Below, piece by piece: positions 44,130 through 53,463 of a DNA stretch of 64,000 bases (the stretch's first letter is position 1; each line of letters opens with the position of its first letter). Both the position numbers and the translations under genes were made by a program. Source of the stretch: Maridesulfovibrio ferrireducens. Lineage in GTDB: Bacteria > Desulfobacterota > Desulfovibrionia > Desulfovibrionales > Desulfovibrionaceae. The notes below the pieces were generated by a model. The model saw only the letters and a program-made list of their open reading frames with translations, was not told where the DNA came from and did no database searches. The DNA lies in assembly GCF_900101105.1 (NCBI RefSeq), contig NZ_FNGA01000004.1, forward strand, positions 186,001 through 250,000, in the 5' to 3' direction.

Positions 44130-45194
44130 TTAAATCCATTTTCTTTTTTTAAAATAGAATAACATTCCGACTACAACGACAGCCATCACTCCTAATAGAA
44201 CATGGTAACCATATTTATAATGAAGTTCAGGCATCGACTCGAAATTCATGCCGTATATTCCGGCAAGAAAAGTAAGTGGAATAAAAATTGTCGCAAAAAT
44301 AGTCAGAAATTTCATGATTTCGTTCAACTTGCTACCAATAGCCATGTTATATGTACTGAATAGGTCTGCGAGCATTTCTTTATATATTTCAGCAGAGTCT
44401 ACAGCCTGTTCTTCAAGGCTGGAGAGGTCTCGCAGGTAGGGCATTGTTTCAGGATTAATAATTTCTGAATCTAGATTTTTAAGTTTGGATATAATTTCTC
44501 TGACCGGGCGAACAGCTTTGCGTACGTATGCAATTTCGCGCCGGTATAAGTTTATTTCTTCTAAAAGTTCCGGCACGGGATTCTCCAGTACTTCTTCTTC
44601 CATGTCTTCAATTCTTTCACCCATCTTTTCAATGACTTTCAGATAGTTTTCCAAAACGCAGTCTAAAAGAGCATATAATAAATAATCTGTTCCGCGAGTT
44701 CTTATTTTCCCACTTGGTTTGGTAATTCTGTTCCTAACTGGTTCAAAGACATCGCCGGGCCTTTCTTGGAAAGTGATCAGATAATTGGGGGTAAGAATTG
44801 CGCTTAATTGTTCAGACCAGACTTCAGTTTGATCCTCGTTTAAAAAAAGCATCTTCATAGTAATGAAAAGATGATCTTGATATTCTTCAATTTTTGGGCG
44901 CTGTCCGGTGTCTTGAATGTCTTCAAGCATTAGTGATGGGAGATCAAACTTCTCTCCGACCCTTTTGACCAATTCGGAATCATGCAGGCCGTCAATGTTG
45001 AACCAGCTGGTTGTGTTTGTTTCTTTAATCGGGCCTACTTCATCGATTGTTTTAATGAACTCTTTTCGCAACGTTTGTGAATCATAATCAATGATTCGTA
45101 AACGGGGTTCATCCATTCTTTGCTGTCCGATGAAAATAAGTGAACCGGGAGATTTTCCTGCTTTTTGGTCGAAATTTTTAAGAAATCTTGCCAT
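44130..45194 (-). CDS. corA: CorA-type magnesium/cobalt transporter
   Basis: This is a membrane channel for Mg2+ and other divalent cations. The signature YGMNF sits at the end of the first of two C-terminal membrane helices, followed by the MPEL loop and a last helix (YHVLLGVMAVVVVGMLFYF) with a basic tail KKRKW. The long N-terminal cytoplasmic domain contains the willow helices. At 354 residues the length is normal. It lies 55 bp after the DUF389 gene on the same strand and may be cotranscribed. Confidence 0.94.
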   Translation of the reverse strand: MARFLKNFDQKAGKSPGSLIFIGQQRMDEPRLRIIDYDSQTLRKEFIKTIDEVGPIKETNTTSWFNIDGLHDSELVKRVGEKFDLPSLMLEDIQDTGQRPKIEEYQDHLFITMKMLFLNEDQTEVWSEQLSAILTPNYLITFQERPGDVFEPVRNRITKPSGKIRTRGTDYLLYALLDCVLENYLKVIEKMGERIEDMEEEVLENPVPELLEEINLYRREIAYVRKAVRPVREIISKLKNLDSEIINPETMPYLRDLSSLEEQAVDSAEIYKEMLADLFSTYNMAIGSKLNEIMKFLTIFATIFIPLTFLAGIYGMNFESMPELHYKYGYHVLLGVMAVVVVGMLFYFKKRKWI

Positions 45195-45249
45195 GGATTC
45201 TTACCTGTTTTTTTGAATTTTGATTCGTTTTGAGTTTGATAATTCAAAG

Positions 45250-46287
45250 TTATTGGATGATTCGGAAATATAGAAGCAATACAAGGATTGCCAGCATAAG
45301 GCCCCACAGAAGGGCCATACGAATTGCTGTAACTTTGGCCCGTTCACGTTCCCACCAAGTCAAGGGTTGAATTCCTTGGAGTAAGAATGTCACTACTCCT
45401 GCTAAATTCAGGCATATTATGTTTGCGATAAAAAGAAGGCCGGCGCCTGCAGCGAGTGTCGTTTGTCCTGCACCTAAAAAGATGCCACAGGCGCTGAGAG
45501 GAGGAAGAAGCGACAAAGCAACCATCACGCCGACGAGGGAGGTAGGAACGCCCAGTGTAAAGGATATTATTCCGGCTGCTCCGGAAACAATAGCCAAAAT
45601 TATATCTGAAAAGCTGGTGGTGCTTCTTAACATCAGTTCAGAGGATATTTCCGGCAGTCCAAGAGAAAAACCTGCGCAAAGGGATATAAAAAAAGCAAGA
45701 GTAATACCAATAATAAGTGTTTTGGATGACTCCAGTGCCAGTTTGCCGTCACCAAGAGTTGTAGCTAACGATAAGCCTACATTCGGCCCTAGAAGAGGAG
45801 CTAGGACCATCGCGCCTATAATTACAGCCACGTTGTCTCGCATAAGTCCGATAACCGCTACCAGTGATGAGAAAAGAACAAGCATCACGTAGCTTTTCGA
45901 CATCACGGAGGTATCTAAAACGTCTGAATACAATTCTTCGCGGCTTATTCTGTTCTTTCGTTTAGCTGCATCGTTTTCGGCGTTTTCTCCGTTTGGATTG
46001 ACGGGTATTTCTTCTTTGACCGGTACTTTCAATCTAGGGATTGTTGCTTCGGCAGAAAAAACAATAATACGATATTTCTCACTCCATGAAAAAAGATTTT
46101 CAAGCTTATCCAGAACATTTTCTGACTCTTGGACATCAAGTACGACTCTAAATGTCAGAGCCGTTTCATCGTCTAAAGGAGATGCCCAGAAAACATATCC
46201 TTCATCGGGACGATGTTCTTCAAGGGATTTGACAACCTCGTCTTTGTCCTCGCGGGGGGTAACTATCTCTATTACTCGCAAAGGCAT
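45250..46287 (-). CDS. DUF389 (TIGR00341-type) membrane protein
   Basis: The N-terminal 120 residues form a soluble alpha/beta domain (RVIEIVTPREDKDEV). A multi-pass membrane domain follows with six or more segments and the family motif GAMVLAPLLGPNVGLSLATTLGD. A linker rich in Asn, Glu and Lys separates the parts. GGAG lies before the ATG. DUF389 proteins have no established substrate. Position next to corA hints at an ion- or envelope-stress role, which is speculation. Confidence 0.85.
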   Translation of the reverse strand: MPLRVIEIVTPREDKDEVVKSLEEHRPDEGYVFWASPLDDETALTFRVVLDVQESENVLDKLENLFSWSEKYRIIVFSAEATIPRLKVPVKEEIPVNPNGENAENDAAKRKNRISREELYSDVLDTSVMSKSYVMLVLFSSLVAVIGLMRDNVAVIIGAMVLAPLLGPNVGLSLATTLGDGKLALESSKTLIIGITLAFFISLCAGFSLGLPEISSELMLRSTTSFSDIILAIVSGAAGIISFTLGVPTSLVGVMVALSLLPPLSACGIFLGAGQTTLAAGAGLLFIANIICLNLAGVVTFLLQGIQPLTWWERERAKVTAIRMALLWGLMLAILVLLLYFRIIQ

Positions 46288-46404
46288 TATCTTTCTCCCT
46301 GAGCTTTTTCAAAACTTCATGACACGATAAAAACTAGCGAAGCATAGCATGACGTATTCGTTAAAGTATATGCTCTGGACGTCTCTCTTCGTATAAAGAA
46401 TGAA

Positions 46405-48735
46405 TTAAGAAAGACTGCCGCCGGCATCTTTGTTTTTACCCAGCACATCAGCAAGAGCCTGACTGCTCTTAAGGTGAAGATCCATTTGCGGGAACGCAAT
46501 TTCAATGCTGTCGCGTCTGAAATATCTGTCTATGGCAAAGCGAAGTTCGGAGATTGTTTTGATAGTGTTATCAATGTCATCTATCCATACACGCAGTATA
46601 AAGTCGAGGCTGCTTGATCCGAAATCATTAAAGTGAACATACGGTTCAGGCTTACTAAGAACATGGGGATTTTCATTCGCAACTTCGAGCAATGTTCTTC
46701 TTACTCTGTCTGTATCCGAGCCGTAGGCGACGCCGACCAATATATCGCGGCGAAGTATTGAATTGTTTTTAGTCCAGTTGGTAACCTGATTAGTAACAAG
46801 GTCGGAATTGGGAATCATGATTACCGCATTTTCAAATGTTTCTACCAGAGTAGTACGTATGTTGATATTTTTAACTGTGCACCAGAGACTGTTTAATTCA
46901 ATGACATCGCCTTGCTGGATGGATCTGCCGAATAGTAAAATAAGGCCGCTGATAAAGTTGTTTACAATATTTTGAAGTCCGAAACCTATACCGACACTGA
47001 GTCCCCCGGCGATGACGGCTATGCTTGTAAGGTTTAAGCCAAGAATGCGCATAGCCAAAAGCGCAAACAGCGTCCAGATTCCATATGAAAACAAAGTTTG
47101 CATTGAAGGAACTGCGCCTCGTTTGCCTCTGGGCCATTTTCGCCCGACAAGCTCGATGGAAACCTTGAAGGCTGAAACGCTGTGTTTGGTCATGAAGAAA
47201 AGAACAAATACAGACACAATATTGCCAATGGAGACTGAATAACCCTCCCAGCCTGTGTTCATAGCTAAAACATCCAACACAGTGCTTTGTCCGAAAAAGC
47301 CGACCAGCCAGAAGTATGCGAGGCTGAATGCAATTGCCCATCCTAAGGGGACCGCCAAGCTACGAACCAGCCCTTTAAATAGCTTCACATTTTTTTCAGT
47401 GCTCAAAAACAGAATTTGCCCCCAGAGCATTCCGAAAGAGCGAATAAATATGCCCAGACTCCAGAGGATAGCCAGAAAGCATGCCAGTCTGCCAAATCCG
47501 AAAAAAGAAATAACTAATAACGGGCTAAGAAAACTGCTTTTCTTAGTTGAATCGAGTAGCCCTTGAAAGCGTCTTTTTTTCCATGCCGATGCAGAATTTA
47601 GAAACCATGAGAAGACGAGGAATCCCAAAAAAAACAAAGTGACCCATTTACTGGGTACATGAAGAGCCAGCAGAAAAGAACTGAGTGTAAACAGGACAGC
47701 GGTTCTTGAGCGTCCGCTGGTAAGTATAAAATTGTCTGTGCATATGTATTTAGAAATTTTCAATACCGATATGAAAAAAAGGCCGAAAGCAAGTATTTCC
47801 AAGGATTCCATTGTGGAAGGGAACGTTATTCTTGTCGCTACATATAAGGCAAAGCCGACAAGAGAAGCGATAAACAGTGATTTGATTTTAAACTGGTTAT
47901 CTCCCAGTACTTCTTGCCAGTTTACTTGTCTTTCTACAAAACTTCTCAGCGCCAACCCTGCTAAAATTAAAATTGCAAAGAGAGATAAATGCCTTAGAGC
48001 TTTTTCATCATAACTATCAAGAGCACTCTGGAATTCAGAATTTTTGATAATCAACCAATTGTTATTCTGGAAGGATGTGCTCCAAAAAACAGGGCTGAAT
48101 ACTGGGTTTTTACCTACTAATAAATAGGAACTCCATAACTGCAGCAGGTTATGTTTTTCCCCCTGTTCAAGCTTGTCCAGACGTTTAAGTACACGGTTTC
48201 CCTCTGTTAACAATGAGCCAATTTTTGAGAGTTGTTTTTTAGATTTAAATCGTAACTGTGAAATAGAGTTTATATTATTTCGATAAATAATTTTAAGCGA
48301 GTCGGGAGTTCCTGAAGGTATGGAAAGGTTATCGAAAGAATTAATAACATCAATTCTGGAGACGCATTCTTCTTGAGCCTCTTGAAGCTTACTAAGTGTA
48401 GTTTTAATTTTTTCGCGTAGTTGATAAAGATCATTTTTAACTTGTTTGCGATCTATCGGTGAACTTGTTGAAGCTCTTTCAGATATAAGAATATATTGAA
48501 AATGTTGCAGTGATTCTGCATATTTTTTCTGTGTTAGCATCAATAGCAATTCAATTTGTGAGTAGGTTGCCAGTTCTTCGGCTTCAAATGCTTGAAAACT
48601 GTGAATCCGGTTTCTTAATAATTCAAGATTTTGATTCGTTTCGGCAAAAGTTGTGGAGCTAAGAGTCAGAGATACGGCGAGCACTGTAATTGTGTAAGAT
48701 ATTAGTTTTTTAATGAGTGCTGAGTGTCTAGGCAT
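46405..48735 (-). CDS. Large MscS-family mechanosensitive channel
   Basis: The protein has a signal peptide (residues 1-27, ending SSTTFAETN), a coiled-coil periplasmic domain of about 200 residues, about ten membrane segments in the middle, and a C-terminal MscS core. The core has the pore helix and beta domain with GGLSVGIGFGLQNIVNNFISGL and GRSIQQGDVIEL. It resembles MscK/MscM-type channels more than short MscS. ATG 48735 is chosen (GGAG 9 bases upstream, signal peptide begins there). It would release solutes under hypo-osmotic shock. Confidence 0.9.
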   Translation of the reverse strand: MPRHSALIKKLISYTITVLAVSLTLSSTTFAETNQNLELLRNRIHSFQAFEAEELATYSQIELLLMLTQKKYAESLQHFQYILISERASTSSPIDRKQVKNDLYQLREKIKTTLSKLQEAQEECVSRIDVINSFDNLSIPSGTPDSLKIIYRNNINSISQLRFKSKKQLSKIGSLLTEGNRVLKRLDKLEQGEKHNLLQLWSSYLLVGKNPVFSPVFWSTSFQNNNWLIIKNSEFQSALDSYDEKALRHLSLFAILILAGLALRSFVERQVNWQEVLGDNQFKIKSLFIASLVGFALYVATRITFPSTMESLEILAFGLFFISVLKISKYICTDNFILTSGRSRTAVLFTLSSFLLALHVPSKWVTLFFLGFLVFSWFLNSASAWKKRRFQGLLDSTKKSSFLSPLLVISFFGFGRLACFLAILWSLGIFIRSFGMLWGQILFLSTEKNVKLFKGLVRSLAVPLGWAIAFSLAYFWLVGFFGQSTVLDVLAMNTGWEGYSVSIGNIVSVFVLFFMTKHSVSAFKVSIELVGRKWPRGKRGAVPSMQTLFSYGIWTLFALLAMRILGLNLTSIAVIAGGLSVGIGFGLQNIVNNFISGLILLFGRSIQQGDVIELNSLWCTVKNINIRTTLVETFENAVIMIPNSDLVTNQVTNWTKNNSILRRDILVGVAYGSDTDRVRRTLLEVANENPHVLSKPEPYVHFNDFGSSSLDFILRVWIDDIDNTIKTISELRFAIDRYFRRDSIEIAFPQMDLHLKSSQALADVLGKNKDAGGSLS

Positions 48736-48929
48736 ATATTTCTTCTCCAGTTGATAGCTATCATTGGCGTAATATGATGTTTGTAAAGCTACGATTAACA
48801 CGAATAATACGATCTTGTTGTTGGAATGTATAGATGTAATTAATCGTAAAAAGAGTTTTAGGAAGATATACAAACTAAACTAAATTGTTCGGATATCTCG
48901 ACTCCTGAAGTCTTGCCGTAGGAAAAAAG

Positions 48930-49052
48930 TTGCGAAGATTCTTATCTGTTTATGAAGGCAACAGACGAAAATTGTATGTGTATTTGCGTACAATCATTTC
49001 AGGTCAGGTTTTCGATGAAGACGATTGGGACGAGGAAGATGACGGTTGGTAG
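48930..49052 (+). CDS. Candidate 40-residue small protein with acidic C-terminus
   Basis: A TTG start with TAGGA six bases upstream opens a 40-codon frame ending TAG at 49050-49052. The product has a basic half (RRFLSVYEGNRRKLYVYLRT) and a strongly acidic end rich in Asp, Glu and Trp (DEDDWDEEDDGW). An in-frame stop lies upstream at 48905, so it is not part of a longer gene. A strong terminator follows 24 bp later, in the same orientation, and nothing else in this 194-bp gap uses it. The bipolar charge suggests a real peptide; alternatively the transcript is a small RNA. Confidence 0.5.
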   Translation: MRRFLSVYEGNRRKLYVYLRTIISGQVFDEDDWDEEDDGW

Positions 49053-49075
49053 AAAATTACAGATTGGTATTATTT

Positions 49076-49112
49076 GCCCGACGCTTCAGTTTATGAAACG
49101 TCGGGCTTTTTT
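49076..49112 (+). terminator. Intrinsic terminator after the small ORF
   Basis: An 8-bp stem GCCCGACG/CGTCGGGC with a 15-base loop is followed by six T. It is the only clear reason to posit a rightward transcript here. Confidence 0.88.
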
Positions 49113-49134
49113 GTGTCTTGTGAATACTGATTTT

Positions 49135-50262
49135 TTAGAGAGAATTCAGATCATTATGAATTATTTCAGCCACTCTATCCGCAACTCCCGGTTCTCCGAT
49201 CATTTTACGAAGATCTTTTAGCTCATTTCTGACCGCAGCGGCTGAGGCAGGATTTTTAATCCACTCATGCATATGGGGATAAAAAAACTTAGCTGAGGCT
49301 TTTTCAAGCAGGCATTCAGGAAGAATGGGTTTGTCGGGGATTAAATTGGCAAGACTTACATATTTCACGGATATAATCTTGCGGGCTAGGAACGCTGAGA
49401 ATGCGGACATTTTGTATGCGACCAGTGTTGGCGTGCCAATAAGGGCGCATTCAAGTGTTGCAGTGCCGGACGCGGCCATGATGACATTTGAGTTGCGCAT
49501 TAACCTATAGCGGTTTTCGGGTTGATTAATGGTGACGGGAATATTGGAGGGCCAGAAACTGCGTAATTTTTTCTCTGTCACTCCCGGAGCACGGGCTATT
49601 GAAAATTTCAGATAAGGAAAGTCTGCAAGCAGCATTTCGGCTGTTTTAGCAAATTCCGGTAATAGTGAAGATATTTCTTTGCTTCTACTGCCCGGAAGAA
49701 TTCCCACGAGATTCGGGTCAGGATCTATTGCATCAAGTTCTGCGAGTGGAATCAAGTCCAGCAGAGGGTGTCCTACGTACTGAGCGTCTACTCCGCGATC
49801 TTTAAAAAATTTCTGTTCGAAGGGCAGAATACATAAAATTTTGCGCACATATTTTTGCAGGAATTTAGCTCTACCCTGTCGCCATGCCCAGATTTGCGGC
49901 GTAATGTAGTAATATACCGGAATTCCGAGTTCATGGGCAATTTTGGCGACCCTGAAATTAAAGTCTGGGCAGTCAATTAATATGACAGCCTTGGGGCGTT
50001 CCGCTTTCAGAATGTCCTTGATTTGTCCGAATAATTTTAACAGGCGGGGCAGTTTTGGAAATACTTCGGTAAAACCTACGAGGGAAATCAACTGCATAGG
50101 GTAGCGGATGTCACACCCCGCTTTTTCCATTGCTGATCCGCCCATACCTAAAATTTTCAGGTCGGGGTCTTTATTTATAAGTTTGGAAGCAAGCAATGCA
50201 CCGTGCATATCACCGGAAGCTTCCCCTGCGTTAATCCAGATGCTGTTGTTTATTTTGCTCAT
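49135..50262 (-). CDS. lpxB: Lipid-A-disaccharide synthase
   Basis: LpxB (GT19) joins UDP-diacylglucosamine and lipid X. Family features are INAGEASGDMHGALLAS at the N-terminus, ILIDCPDFNFRVAK, YYITPQIWAWRQGR and the C-terminal AASGTATLECALIGTPTLVAYK. The 375-residue length is normal. The ribosome binding site is weak. It is isolated from the other lipid A genes in the window (waaA, kdsB), and lpxACD are not present. Confidence 0.95.
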   Translation of the reverse strand: MSKINNSIWINAGEASGDMHGALLASKLINKDPDLKILGMGGSAMEKAGCDIRYPMQLISLVGFTEVFPKLPRLLKLFGQIKDILKAERPKAVILIDCPDFNFRVAKIAHELGIPVYYYITPQIWAWRQGRAKFLQKYVRKILCILPFEQKFFKDRGVDAQYVGHPLLDLIPLAELDAIDPDPNLVGILPGSRSKEISSLLPEFAKTAEMLLADFPYLKFSIARAPGVTEKKLRSFWPSNIPVTINQPENRYRLMRNSNVIMAASGTATLECALIGTPTLVAYKMSAFSAFLARKIISVKYVSLANLIPDKPILPECLLEKASAKFFYPHMHEWIKNPASAAAVRNELKDLRKMIGEPGVADRVAEIIHNDLNSL

Positions 50263-50471
50263 GTCTGTATTTATTTAATAAGTTATAAAAAATGATAATA
50301 CGTTTGCTGCGTAAAAAAGGCAACGGTTGTGCCGCAGGGGCCGTCGGGGGGAAATTTAGCAGGCAATTTAATCAAGGTTGTAGGCTGAATTACTTGCAAT
50401 AACGGATAAAATGGTGTTAATTCGATATAGCTAACAAGGGGTTTATTAACATTATTTTTAAGGAGTGCGAG

Positions 50472-50732
50472 ATGGCTCAGAAGAACGTAAAAAAGATGAT
50501 GGGCGTGCTGTCCGGAGTCTTTGTCCATACCGGCAATCTTTCCAAAGAAGAAGCCATGAAAATGACAGGCATGGATGAAGCTGAATTTAAAACTGTTTAT
50601 GATAAAGCTGCGAATGTTGTTAAAAAGCTTGAAAGCTACGACACCGCTGCTGAAAAGTATGACAAATTTTCTGAACACCTTTGGGAAGAACTTCAGGAAT
50701 ATGTTAAAAAGTTCGGTCCATTCGGAGTTTAA
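50472..50732 (+). CDS. Unrecognised small helical protein (86 aa)
   Basis: This soluble, all-helical, basic-to-neutral protein has MAQKNVKKMMGVLSGVFVHTG at the start and an aromatic C-terminal helix (FSEHLWEELQEYVKKFGPF). AAGGAG lies 7 bases before the ATG and is strong. It is monocistronic: a long leader with possible promoter elements (TTGCAA, 17 bases, TTAATT) precedes it, and a 14-bp terminator follows. I do not recognise a family. Its strong translation signals suggest an abundant protein. Confidence 0.75.
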   Translation: MAQKNVKKMMGVLSGVFVHTGNLSKEEAMKMTGMDEAEFKTVYDKAANVVKKLESYDTAAEKYDKFSEHLWEELQEYVKKFGPFGV

Positions 50733-50750
50733 TTAATTTTTATCCGATCC

Positions 50751-50786
50751 AAAAGGGGAGGTCTGCGAAGACTTCCCCTTTTCGTT
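50751..50786. terminator. Bidirectional intrinsic terminator
   Basis: The 14-bp stem AAAAGGGGAGGTCT/AGACTTCCCCTTTT (one G-U pair) with loop GCGA lies between convergent genes and is followed by T-rich sequence in both directions. Confidence 0.93.
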
Positions 50787-50791
50787 TGTGT

Positions 50792-51589
50792 TTAGCCGAG
50801 CAAATACCATAGCCAGAATGGTTCTGCGTAAAGAATGCTGAGCATTGATCCCAGAGCCAGAAAAGGCCCGAAGGGGATCATGCTTCCGTACTCTCTCTTT
50901 TTTACCAGCATCATAATAAGTCCCGCGCATAGCCCCGTAAAAGCGGCAATCGTAATTACAAGCGGGAGGTTTTGCGGTCCGGCTAATGCTCCTATCATGC
51001 ACATAATCTTTACATCACCGAGTCCCAATCCTTCAACTCCTTTGAGTCCGCGATAAAGAAGCCTCAGCGACCAGAACATTCCTCCGCCGAGAACTGCTCC
51101 GAGCAGAGCGCCTTCCCATCCTACATTTGTGAACATAGCCGCGCAGGGAATGGCTGCTATTGAACCGGGGATGGTGATGATATCCGGGAGGATAAAAGTT
51201 TTCAGGTCGATAAAAGATGCCACAATCATAAGGCCGCCGAAAAACATGTACATAATCCATAAAGTTGAAGGGCCGTACATAAACATCAGTAAAATTGCCC
51301 ATAATATAGAAACGGATTCTATTACCGGATACATTGGGCTGATTGATTTATGGCAGTTTGAGCATTTTCCTCTCAGTATAAAAAAGCTCAGTAGCGGAAT
51401 ATTTTCATACCACTTGATTTTATGTCCGCACTCAGGGCACATTGAGCGTGGCGGATTTGTAAGGGTTTGTCCTGCAATGTAGCGGTATACTGCACATGCA
51501 TAAAAACTGCCGAGCACTGCGCCGATTAGGCCTGCTGCTGTAATCGCGGCGGGAGATACATTCATAAAATTTATTGTGGATAATGGCAT
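50792..51589 (-). CDS. pilD: Type IV prepilin peptidase (A24 family)
   Basis: This integral-membrane aspartyl protease cleaves and N-methylates prepilins and pseudopilins. It has the N-terminal cytoplasmic domain with two CxxC pairs (MCPECGHK and KCSNCHKS) that bind zinc, and the two catalytic aspartates in SFIDLKTFILPD and GLGLGDVKI. About eight membrane segments are evident. At 265 residues the length is normal. No pilus operon is adjacent, so it probably serves pili and type II secretion encoded elsewhere. An in-frame ATG at 51565 is an alternative start. Confidence 0.93.
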   Translation of the reverse strand: MPLSTINFMNVSPAAITAAGLIGAVLGSFYACAVYRYIAGQTLTNPPRSMCPECGHKIKWYENIPLLSFFILRGKCSNCHKSISPMYPVIESVSILWAILLMFMYGPSTLWIMYMFFGGLMIVASFIDLKTFILPDIITIPGSIAAIPCAAMFTNVGWEGALLGAVLGGGMFWSLRLLYRGLKGVEGLGLGDVKIMCMIGALAGPQNLPLVITIAAFTGLCAGLIMMLVKKREYGSMIPFGPFLALGSMLSILYAEPFWLWYLLG

Positions 51590-51708
51590 GATGATCAGGT
51601 CTTACTCGAAGATTTATGGTTTTCTTGCAAAAAAAATTAGTTTAACAAAGTCACTCAGATATGATTACGACAGTTATCGGGATTGAACAAGTTTTCAAGG
51701 AGACCCCA

Positions 51709-52998
51709 ATGAGCGGTAAATATAGATTTATTCCAGAGCTTGAACCTGAGGAATTAGCGAAGAAGCAGCTTGAAGGACTCAAGTGGACGGTTTCTCATAC
51801 TGCTGAGAACTGTCCGTTTTATGCTTCGCAATATAAAGAAAAATCTATTGAACCCGGTGATATAAAAACTCTGGATGATATTAGAAAACTTCCTTTTACC
51901 TCCGCAGATGATTTGAAAGACGGCTACCCGTTGCCGCTTTTGTCTGTCCCTGAGGAACAAGTCGTAAGAATCCACGGTTCAAGCGGAACAACCGGAAAAC
52001 GGAAAATTTTATCGTACACTCAGAAAGATCTTGATACATGGAAAAATATGTTTGCCCGCTGTTACGAGCTTGCCGGGCTGACAACTCTTGATCGGGTGCA
52101 GATCTGTGTGGGGTATGGTCTCTGGACTGCCGGGGCCGGATTTCAACTTGGTTCTGAACATTTCGGCGCAATGACTCTGCCTGTCGGGCCGGGAATGCTG
52201 GAAATTCAACTTCAAATTCTGGTTGATCTTGAGGCTACATGTCTTTGCTCGACCGCCTCTATGGCGCTGCTGCTGGGCGAAGAGGCTCACAAGGCGGGTT
52301 TAACTGATAAGCTAAAACTCAAACGTTGTATTTTCGGAGGAGAAGCTCATACTCCTAAAATGCGTAAACAGTTTGAAGAGTCGCTCGGGCTTGAATCAAG
52401 TCACGATATTTCCGGTATGACCGAGCTTTATGGGCCGGGAGCGGGTATTGAATGTCAGGCTCATGACGGAATTCATTACTGGGGTGATGAATATATTGTT
52501 GAAATTATTGATCCCGTTACTCTTGAACCTGTCGCAGATGGTGAAACAGGGGAATTGGTTGTTACTACACTCAATAAAGAGGCTTCTCCGCTTGTGCGTT
52601 ACCGGACTCATGACCTAACCCGGATTATTCCCGGAAAGTGCTCATGCGGGTGTTCTATGCCGCGTCATGACCATATTTCAGGTCGAAGCGATGATATGTT
52701 TATCTTCCGTGGTGTAAATATTTATCCGGGGCAGATTGGTTCTGTTCTTGAGTTTTTCTCGGAAGCCAGTTCGGAGTATCAGATTTTTCTCGAAAGACGC
52801 GAAGGACTTGATCACATGTCTGTCAGGGTTGAGCGTAAACCGGGTATCTCCGCAGAAAATGATGCAAATCTAGCCAAAGCTATTTGTGATAGAATCCGTA
52901 AATTTATTTTGGTCAGGGCAAATGTTGAAATTTTGAAGCCCGGACTTCTACCCCGAAGTTTCGCAAAAACAAAACGTGTTTTTGATGAGAGATCTTGA
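51709..52998 (+). CDS. Phenylacetate-CoA ligase-like (PaaK family) adenylate-forming enzyme
   Basis: The protein belongs to the PaaK branch of acyl-CoA ligases. The phosphate-binding loop HGSSGTTGKRK, DISGMTELYGPG, and the C-terminal RSDDMFIFRGVNIYP are visible; a CSCGCSMPR cluster near residue 320 is also typical of PaaK. ATG 51709 has AAGGAG 6 bases upstream; an earlier ATG at 51661 lacks support. Desulfovibrio often carry several paralogues, usually linked to indolepyruvate ferredoxin oxidoreductase (aryl-acid metabolism), which is not next to this one. The substrate is thus not certain. Confidence 0.85.
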   Translation: MSGKYRFIPELEPEELAKKQLEGLKWTVSHTAENCPFYASQYKEKSIEPGDIKTLDDIRKLPFTSADDLKDGYPLPLLSVPEEQVVRIHGSSGTTGKRKILSYTQKDLDTWKNMFARCYELAGLTTLDRVQICVGYGLWTAGAGFQLGSEHFGAMTLPVGPGMLEIQLQILVDLEATCLCSTASMALLLGEEAHKAGLTDKLKLKRCIFGGEAHTPKMRKQFEESLGLESSHDISGMTELYGPGAGIECQAHDGIHYWGDEYIVEIIDPVTLEPVADGETGELVVTTLNKEASPLVRYRTHDLTRIIPGKCSCGCSMPRHDHISGRSDDMFIFRGVNIYPGQIGSVLEFFSEASSEYQIFLERREGLDHMSVRVERKPGISAENDANLAKAICDRIRKFILVRANVEILKPGLLPRSFAKTKRVFDERS

Positions 52999-53039
52999 TT
53001 TAACTAGCTACTAATTAATTTACTTTTCAAATTATTAAA

Positions 53040-53087
53040 ATTCCAAGTTGTAAGCCGATGATAGAGGCTTACTGCTTGGAATTTTTG
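53040..53087 (+). terminator. Intrinsic terminator of the PaaK-like gene
   Basis: A bipartite stem ATTCCAAG/CTTGGAAT with inner GTAAGCC/GGCTTAC is followed by TTTTT. Confidence 0.88.
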
Positions 53088-53198
53088 TTTATGAAGAGTT
53101 TTGAAAAAAATATTTTAAGAAAACAAAAAATATGTAATTATGAAATAATATTTTTTAAGTGCTCATTCTTTTTAGCGGAGATTTAAAAGGAGATGTTT

Positions 53199-53369
53199 AT
53201 GAGTAAGTTAATTTGTTCAATTATGTTGGCGATGTTTCTTTTTTCGGTAATTCCTGCTTGCACATGGATGGGCAAGCAGACTGGAAAGGCTACAGAAAGT
53301 GTGAAGGAATCCCCTGACGATTTTAAGGAAGGGTATGAGCAGGGCAAGCAGGAAATAAAAGATAAATAG
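53199..53369 (+). CDS. Small lipoprotein (56 aa)
   Basis: A short lipoprotein signal peptide (MSKLICSIMLAMFLFSVIPAC) has its lipobox Cys at residue 21 (IPAC). The mature part is a 36-residue hydrophilic, Lys/Glu-rich chain with no further Cys. AGGAG lies 6 bases before the ATG, in an AT-rich upstream region that could hold a promoter. It is below the size that ORF callers usually retain but has every feature of a real gene. It resembles entericidin-like small lipoproteins in size only. A bidirectional terminator follows, shared with pnp. Confidence 0.8.
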   Translation: MSKLICSIMLAMFLFSVIPACTWMGKQTGKATESVKESPDDFKEGYEQGKQEIKDK

Positions 53370-53395
53370 TTTCAATGACATTGACAGCTAAATAA

Positions 53396-53436
53396 AAAGG
53401 CCGCCGAACTATTACAGTTCAGCGGCCTTTATCTTT
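53396..53436. terminator. Bidirectional terminator between lipoprotein gene and pnp
   Basis: The stem AAAGGCCGC/GCGGCCTTT with inner GAACT/AGTTC and a 5-base loop has T-rich sequence on both sides. Confidence 0.9.
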
Positions 53437-53463
53437 CAATTTAAGGCTTAGATCTTAAGTAGC

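Noticed and set aside
46898-47341. Alternative-frame protein within the MscS gene
   Set aside because: The main frame holds the full MscS core here; the second frame has no start signal and an atypical composition.
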